A stretch of DNA of 64,000 bases from contig MNCI01005943.1 of NCBI GenBank assembly GCA_015680685.1, forward strand, positions 783,028 to 847,027, in the 5' to 3' direction. Shown in pieces: positions 57,561 to 64,000 of this stretch. Position numbers and translations under genes: made by a program. Source of the DNA: Gnetum montanum. Its lineage: Eukaryota > Streptophyta > Gnetopsida > Gnetales > Gnetaceae. Each line of letters starts with the position of its first letter. The stretch's first letter is position 1. The notes under the pieces are model-generated. The model saw only the letters and a list, made by a program, of their open reading frames with translations. It had not been told where the DNA came from and searched no databases.

Positions 57561-58302
57561 TATTGCCTATATAAATGTATCACCTATTGTAATTATGACA
57601 TCACTTACTCATTTATTATAACAATACTTGGTTAATTTGTAGCCATAAAACTTAGTATCAGTTAGCAAGTATCCATAGCATTGTGTGATATGATTATATG
57701 AAGTCTTTATTTAAGTGCTATATACTTTGACAAATTGCATGACTAACAATAAAGACTAAGATTATTTGATTTCATTGTAGTACTTTGACTTAGCATAGAA
57801 TTTACTTTAATGTAGCTCATATTCAAGTGCACATAGATCAATGCTTATTTTTATATGCATTTAGTTAGTATTTAATTCTTAAAATGTATGTTAATAATGT
57901 GGAATGAGTAGAACTAAATTTAAGATAAATACATTACTATTTAATAACTTTAGTAGTGTTAATGTATGTTTAGATTGTGCATGATGAGTTGGGAATGGCT
58001 ACTCATTGCTTATGCTAGATTAGATTTTATTTCTTGCACTTAGATAAATTATATTATATTTTAATATTTTAATATCTCAATAACATTTTAGTTATGTCAT
58101 TTCAACATCATCTATTATATGTCTTAATTACACTTAACCATATGAAATAAGGCTAACATGAGTGCAATTAGGAAGATAAGGACCTGTGATCATGTTTAAT
58201 GATCTAAGTATAACACTAGCCTAATTCATATATTATGATTAGATCATGCATGAATGCTTGTAATTTGTATGACTATGTGTAGGGACTACTCATCACTCGT
58301 CA
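57561..58302 (+). repeat. LTR F, right piece
   Basis: Starts just before the TATA box (TATATAAA at 57568-57575). AATAAA lies at 57748-57753 in the same local context as in A and B (gacta/acaataaagactaag). It ends near 58302 with TAGGGACTACTCATCACTCGTCA, resembling the A/B terminus GGGGTACCTCGCCACTCATCA. No matching 5-bp duplication was found around the rejoined LTR, so it may belong to a larger, rearranged element. Confidence 0.6.
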
Positions 58303-58625
58303 CTAGATCTAGATCTATGTTATCAACTAGGACCTTTATAAATGATTTGATTAGATATCATTTTAGGTTTCATGTAGATTCCACTAATAGCCTTTGTTTA
58401 TTATCTTGTTTTAGTTTTAATGGTCAAACCTTAAATAATGAAGAAGCATTTTTTCATGGATATGAACATGTGGAGGATTATGTAGAAATGATTTGAAGAT
58501 CAACAAGATTAGTATAGTTAATGGATGATTAGAAATTAATGAAGCTATGTTTTGAAGTACATCAGTAGAATCAAATCCAAGGAAGTTAAAGAAAGGGTTT
58601 TGGGATATGTGGAGGTAAGAATTAG
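58303..58625. other. Unassigned DNA between LTR F and LTR G
   Basis: AT-rich, no gene. The open frame 58254-58496 spans the LTR F end and has no domain. Confidence 0.4.
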
Positions 58626-59199
58626 TGTAATGTCCCCATTCCCAAATGGTGCTACTACATAATGAAGATGGTTTATCTTATTAAATAATCTTGAGATTAG
58701 TGTAACAAGACCCAAAATGAGCAGTTGTAATTGAGATCTCAAAGGATGCATTGTAATAAAGGACATGTCTCTCATGGTGACTTTTGGAGATTTGACCTAA
58801 GGTATTTATTCTAAGGAATTAGATGTTGTATAGACATGGAGTGTTTGAGCTAGTAAAAGTGAGTAACAAGTGCCAAGTGAAGTAAGATAGGAAGAGGACT
58901 GGCAATTCCTTCTAGCCAACTGTAGGCCTAACTGTGATGGCAGTGCTAGATTGCCTCTAAGAAATAGATGCCAAAGGAAGAAAATCCCAAGGAACACTCT
59001 TAGAGCATGTTCTATATACACTATTTTAAATCAACAAAGGATTTTGTTCCTCTTTTCTTTTGCATTTTCCTTATTATTTTCTTTACGCTTTACATTGAAT
59101 GTTACAAATATTTGATGTTTTCTATGTTATCTTCTTATGTCTAATGTCTAATATAACCTATATTTGACATTTTCCATGACATCTAGAAAAATGATGTCA
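58626..59199 (+). repeat. LTR G (5' LTR, about 574 bp)
   Basis: Begins TGTAATGTCCCCATTCCC, a common plant LTR start. It has a TATATACACTA box near 59012 and ends TGATGTCA. It is followed within a few bases by a tRNA-iMet-like primer-binding site, which identifies it as a 5' LTR. No partner LTR is present in the window. Confidence 0.6.
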
Positions 59200-59203
59200 C
59201 ATT

Positions 59204-59214
59204 TTATATCAGAG
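59204..59214 (+). promoter_or_regulatory. Primer-binding site of element G (tRNA-iMet type)
   Basis: TTATATCAGAGC corresponds to the usual TGGTATCAGAGC with changes in the first bases. It lies 4-5 bp after the LTR end. Confidence 0.6.
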
Positions 59215-60100
59215 CAAGGCATGACTAAGGGTCAATTAGAATAATGGGTTGACTACAACCTGATGATGAACCATGGATCTATCATCCAGTGAGAGTCATG
59301 GACCATCACCAAATGCATCATATATCTAAGATGATTCATACATTTACAAAAGAACCATGAGGTCCATCATGTTCAACATGGACCCCACCAACCAAGATTC
59401 CTTCAAGTATATTAGTAATTAGAAGATCTGATTATGCCTCATCAACATTTATCAAGTACAATAGACATTAGTAAGATAATGATACATTGGTTGGGGTAAT
59501 TCTTACCCATCTTGTAGTGATGCTAGAAATGTTAATTGATTAAGGTTATTCTAAGTTTCTCCCTAGGCTATCAACCATGGCCTAAGTTAGAACTTATTTT
59601 CTTTAAAATACCTAAATCTTGTAACTTGGAATTATTCATCTTATCTAGGACCTATGCATTAGAAAGTATTAAGGGATTCAAACTATAATCCCTAATTAGG
59701 TATATTACCATGAGACTTATAGGGAAACCAATACTTAGTAGATAATGTTGCCATAATCTTCTTCTTTGTACCTTGATAGGGTATAATCATGATCTAAGAC
59801 AACAAAACTACATAATACTTATCAATTTATAAGATTAAAATTTTATATTCTTATCAGAAGATCAATATATCATTTATAATTGAAACCCAAGTCATATAGA
59901 AGTTATCAAGTTTAGCCAAGGAGTGTTAATTTATGGTAAAATAAGCAATTTTTTCCTTTAGAATCATGAAAATGCAACATAGTTTTTGGACTCTAAAATT
60001 ATATCTAATGAGTAGTACTCATCTAGAGGATTCCTAAAATACCACCAAATTTGGACTATAACTTCTCAATTGCAAATTTGTCTAAGTGTCAGCATGAGGC
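59215..60100. other. Decayed internal sequence of element G or flank of element D
   Basis: No readable gag or pol. The word 'catcaac..ttatcaag' and similar do not give a domain. The border with the LTR of element D is not resolved. Confidence 0.35.
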
Positions 60101-61779
60101 CACTTTCTGAAAATTTTTCTAACTGTTGAGACTATGCTCTCCACTGCCCTAGAGTGTAGTCAACCTAGTAGAGAGTGTAGTTAAGACAAAATCCAGTTTT
60201 GCAATTTTTTCTAACTGTCATTGTGAAGCCAGAAGTTGTAGATTTTTCTAATTGTTGAGACTATGCTCTTTACTACTTTAGAGTGTAGTCAACCTCATGC
60301 ACAACATAGTTAACAAAAAGGCCAGTTTTGCAATTTTTTCTAAGTGTTAAGCTAGCCATTGCAAAATTTTCTAAGTGCTGAGACTATGCTCTCCATTGCC
60401 TCAAAGCATAGTCAAGTGTAGTCAACATGAAGGCCCAATTTTTATAGATTTTTTTAAGTGTCGAGACTATGCTCTCCACCAGCCTAGAGTGTAGTTAAGC
60501 GTAGTCAACTAGAATCTAATTTTTGAAAATTTTGATAAGTGTTGGGACTATGCTCATCCCTAGTTGGGAGTGTAGTTAACCTATTATGGAGAACATAGTT
60601 AGCACATAATCATATTTTGCAAAATGTTTTCTAAATGTGGGACTACACTCTCCCCTAGTCCAAAGTGTAGTTAAGTGTAGTTAGCTAGAATATCCTCCAA
60701 ATTCACTCACAATGCAACACTGGCATTTGGCTAAGCTCCAACTCATCTCCAACAAGTGTAGTTAGCAAAATGCATCTTTTTTGTACCCCTTTTATCCCCA
60801 AAATTGTAACTACACTCAACCCCACATAAGATAGTGTAGAGTGTAGTCCCTGAGCATAGTCTCCAAAGTTGCATTTTTTTAGGTACATTGCAGTCCTTTT
60901 AATGCATACACATGCACGTGGCAATGTAGTCACAGTCTCACAGTCTTGTAGAGTCTGGCAGAGCATAGTAGAGCACAATATCACTAGCCTTAGTGGAGAG
61001 CGTATTCGGGTGATAACATAGTCCCAACCATCCCCTTTGCCATGTGGTAGTCACTCCACATTTTACGCTAAACCTAGCCCTATAAATACCCCGACCCTCA
61101 ACATTTTTAGGGTTGGCACATTTGGGTTAGGAAGAATTAGAGCATCACTGAACCACAGGAATTCTAGTGAACTAGAGAGGGGCAAAGTTATGAACCACCG
61201 CAGCTCACCATAGTCCACCACCACAACCCACTAGACACTGTGGTAGCCAACTCGGTAGGCATAAGCATCATGGTAGAATGCTAGTCTTCATGGCCAGAGA
61301 CTCCCAAGACTATGACTAGGCTATCCACTATGCCTTTTGTACATTATGTACCTTCTCAACCCTTCTAGAGTTAACTACGCTCAACCCCATTTGGGGTGGT
61401 GTTCTACTTCTCTCTCTATTTTTCTTTGCATTTTTAGCATTTTACTTGCATTTTTCGCTATTCTATCGCTTAACTATGCCTAAAACTACACTTGGGAAGT
61501 AGCCTTTGCATGTTGGCATCCTCATTTTCACTGAAAACCTTGACTACACTTACCCTCATTGACATCGTTGACACTACGCGAACACTTGGCATCATTTTAC
61601 ATTAGCATCACAACTAACTATGCTGCACCCCCAATTGCATTTGATAAGTCTCTGTTCAATCAACAAGATTATTTAGGGCATCCTATCTCCTCCTCCAGCA
61701 GCCCCTTGCATGGACATGGGGTTAGGCTATGTGCTTGTGGACCCCTCGGTGTTCCAGCGATCGATGTTTTTGGTTACCA
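60101..61779 (+). repeat. 5' LTR of element D (relative of C), start approximate
   Basis: TATAAATA at 61081-61088 is about 700 bp before the end, against 756 bp in C. The last 100 bp follow the C LTR in order (caacaaga..g.tcagggc, ccagcag.cc, gttccagc) and end GGTTACCA. Its U3 is an array of 'actatgctc...gtgtagt' words, which look like decayed TACGC/GCGTA words of the C LTR (CpG to TpG). The 5' boundary could not be fixed. Confidence 0.6.
60130..60690 (+). repeat. Imperfect tandem array in LTR D
   Basis: Six units beginning GACTATGCTC (or GACTACACTC) start at 60130, 60259, 60381, 60464, 60545 and 60640. Each contains 'agagtgtagt.aac' and 'tttt(c/g)taagtgt.gag'. Unit length varies from 81 to 129 bp. 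Confidence 0.85.
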
Positions 61780-61787
61780 TAGTTTTT

Positions 61788-61807
61788 TGGTGTTAGAAGG
61801 AGGGCCC
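61788..61807 (+). promoter_or_regulatory. Primer-binding site of element D
   Basis: TGGTGTTAGAAGGAGGGCCC lies 8 bp after the LTR end. The TGG start and position fit a tRNA primer site; its form recalls TGGCGCTAGAAGGAGGG sites of Tat-type plant elements. The matching tRNA was not verified. Confidence 0.6.
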
Positions 61808-62266
61808 AAACTATTTTCCTCTTCAGTCTCCATTACAATTGTGTTGTATGCTTTCTACATCACCATTACTAGCTTTGAGCTAGCATAGATTATGACACCC
61901 TTGTGGACCTACTGCATACATAGTAGTAGTTAGAACTTAGGTTGGTGCAGGTAATGTCTACTAACTAGTTAGTGTAGTTAAACCCTATATTTTGTTCCTT
62001 AGGAACCCCATGTAGCAACACCACACTTCCATAGTTAGCTAAATTCTATGCACTTAGTAAAGAGTGTAGTTAGCTCTCAGCATAGAAAGCATAGTTAGTT
62101 CTTAGCATAGAGAGCATAGTCTTTAGAGTTAGCCATTTTTTGGAGTATCTAGAGTTAGCCATTTTTCATAGTCAATAGAGTTAGCCATTTTCTACAACCA
62201 GCAAACTTAGCCATTTTTCACAATTAGTAACTTCTACAATCTGCTCTTGCAAATTAATCCACACAC
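61808..62266 (+). other. 5' leader of element D with 26-bp tandem repeat
   Basis: Non-coding leader before gag. At 62124-62230 about four copies of TAGAGTTAGCCATTTTT recur with a 26-bp period (62124, 62150, 62176, then a diverged copy). The frame 61559-61888 spans the LTR end and has no domain. Confidence 0.65.
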
Positions 62267-64000
62267 ATGAGTTTCAAGGAACCTTTGACATCAGTCTTGA
62301 GCCCACTTGTTGTCTTGCCAACCCAAAAAGAAACCAGGATTGTCCACCCTACTAGTCTTGCCATGGTAGAGCCAAGACAATCCCTTAGGTTGCATGACCA
62401 AGATCCCCAGTATACTATGCTAAATGATGAAAAATATAACTTCATATATGCAAAGATTCAAGTGGGCCTATTCGTAGATCACTTAGACATGGAAGTGGAG
62501 CAAGGCTATGAGGTTATTCATCAGAATGGACAAGGGTATGTCCCCTCCCTAGTCAACTTCATCTTGCTCATGGAACCCTACTATTGGATACTTGCCTAGC
62601 TCATCCAAAAAAATGAGTGCAAGGTAGGAATAGACTATGAGGAGCCTCTACAAGGAGAGGAAGATGAGTTCAAAGCTCATTCAGAGCATGAGGACTCCTT
62701 CTACACTATATTCCAATGAGTGATCCCTAGTCTGGCTCTCTCGTAATCCTGTTCAATTGTCTTTCTTGAGACAGTCATAGCCTTGGCCTCACCTTCCAGG
62801 TTAACACCTATGGTAGTGACACATGAAACATAGCATACGCATCACGATGCAGTGCCTCCCATTAACTTACCCTTCATGGCACCATCGCAACCTACCCAGC
62901 CATCTCTGCCAATAGCAATCATGCTCACTCAACCTTACATTGACATAGTGCATGTCTCTTAGCCTTAAATGATTTAGGCACCTTATGTCCTACCTATTTT
63001 GTTGGTATCCTCAATAGTGGTTCAACCCACACACACATGGCATGCCCTAGTCATTAGGCCCATAGCATAGCCAATGCAACAAGCACCTCATGTGGTCCCA
63101 TAGCATACAAATAGGTCATGGAACACACAACTAGCATAGTGGATGGCATAACTAGCACAACCTTCTCAAGCATCCCAAAACTTGGATAGCCAAAAAAACT
63201 ATAAAGGAATTTATCAATCCAAACCTTAACAGAAGAGATGAAGCAACTTAAGGCTATCTCCTTTAAAATAGTTAATGTAGTGAACTTCTACTAGGGAAAC
63301 CCCATAAGTCCTACTATCCCACTACTGACTCTACCAACTAGAATCCCATTGCCCGAATTCACCAAGTACAATGGTGAAAGGGACCCAAACACATACTTGG
63401 TGATGTTAAAGTTTGAGTGCATGCTACTGCAAGCATGGTTGCATGCCATCATATGTGTGTTTGCCATGTCACTCACTGGCAAGGCACTAGACTAGTATTA
63501 TGCATTACCTAGGGCAAAATCTCCTCTTTGGAGGATATTCTAAGCTAGTTTGTGATGTGCTTCAAGTACAACTTGAAGCCTAAAACCACCTTGGACGAAC
63601 TAATGCAAATCAAGCAGGGCCACCTAGTGCCCATGCAAAAATTTGAGAGCCAATAGCTGAGATGCACCTCCTAGCCATCTTCAAGGTTGTAGTTAATGAC
63701 TTCATCAAGTTAAAACTATACTACTTGGCCTCGTAGTCTTTTAGCTAAGCATTTTCCTGGACCAAGAGCATACAAGGTGCAATGGAAGCTAGTATGGAGC
63801 TGACCTATGTGGCCTAAAAAACCTGCATGCTAGGAAAGATAGGGATAAGGGGAAAAAAACTACAACCATGGAAATTATCGCCAAAGAGGCCAAAACAACC
63901 AACCCAAGCCCTCAGCCAACAACAAAACTACCAACCTTAGCACTATGGCAGCTATCTAGCCCACATCACTGGTGGCCATAGCGCAAGCTTCTCCAAGGCC
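62267..64000 (+). pseudogene. Element D gag, decayed, cut by window end
   Basis: ATG 62267 opens 110 codons with PRQSLRLHDQDPQYTML and DEKYNFIYAKIQVGLF, aligned with the start of C gag (42.1-42.25 kb). The TAG at 62597 matches the TAG position in C (42351) within the same motif context. The Gln-rich linker (62.7-63.25 kb) is full of TAG. The capsid core near 63340-63640 reads FTKYNGERDPNTYL and FAMSLTGKALD-stop-YYALP, the stop being a TAG where C and the family have Trp. Frameshifts follow. The gag continues beyond the window. This is an older relative of C. Confidence 0.85.

Noticed and set aside
1-64000. tRNA, rRNA or riboswitch
   Set aside because: No cloverleaf with T-loop/B-box words, rRNA stretches or riboswitch cores were recognised by eye. 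A tRNAscan or Rfam search would be the proper test.

Overview
The window is plant nuclear DNA, almost entirely nested transposable elements in a slowly purged genome. The evidence is Ty3/gypsy elements of Tat-like and related types with long LTRs, an L1-type LINE, an RTE-type LINE remnant, GT-AG introns, TATA boxes and AATAAA signals. No bacterial operons, rRNA, tRNA or CRISPR arrays were seen. The many decay layers, AT-rich relics and scarcity of genes suggest a seed plant with a very large genome, perhaps a gymnosperm. This is an inference; the species cannot be read from the sequence.

Layout. 1-4333 is the 3' part of LTR element A (gag tail, protease, long non-coding stretch, LTR). 4334-12960 is old decayed sequence: a second gag of the A/B family, a Copia-like tail with a possible LTR, and an RTE LINE reverse transcriptase. 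12961-15080 looks low-copy and holds the only credible host gene, a 94-aa secreted-peptide-like CDS at 14631-14915. 15080-24666 is more decayed repeat, including an unidentified degraded reading frame (about 18.2-20.2 kb) and an antisense Ty3/gypsy pol (22.5-24.4 kb). That pol lies immediately beside a full-length-looking GC-rich L1 LINE on the minus strand (24682-29893, 15-bp target duplication).

31391-40410 is element B: two 789-bp LTRs, a 5-bp duplication GATAT, gag without pol, an internal fragment of another LTR, and a coiled-coil accessory frame. 40724-57555 is element C, a Tat-like gypsy element with target duplication GCTAG, inserted into the U3 of an older LTR (F, 40675-40723 plus 57561-58302). 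The right end holds another LTR with a primer-binding site (58626-59214) and the 5' half of element D, an older relative of C.

The most unusual object is inside C. About 5 kb separates its protease from its reverse transcriptase. That stretch carries an antisense gene with several GT-AG introns whose phases match. Its N-terminal part resembles the FCP1/NIF-like HAD phosphatase fold, followed by a long region and a coiled-coil-like tail. The whole stretch is itself bounded by in-phase sense splice-site candidates, as in the intron between PRO and RT described for Ogre elements. All retroelement frames here are broken, mostly by TAG codons.
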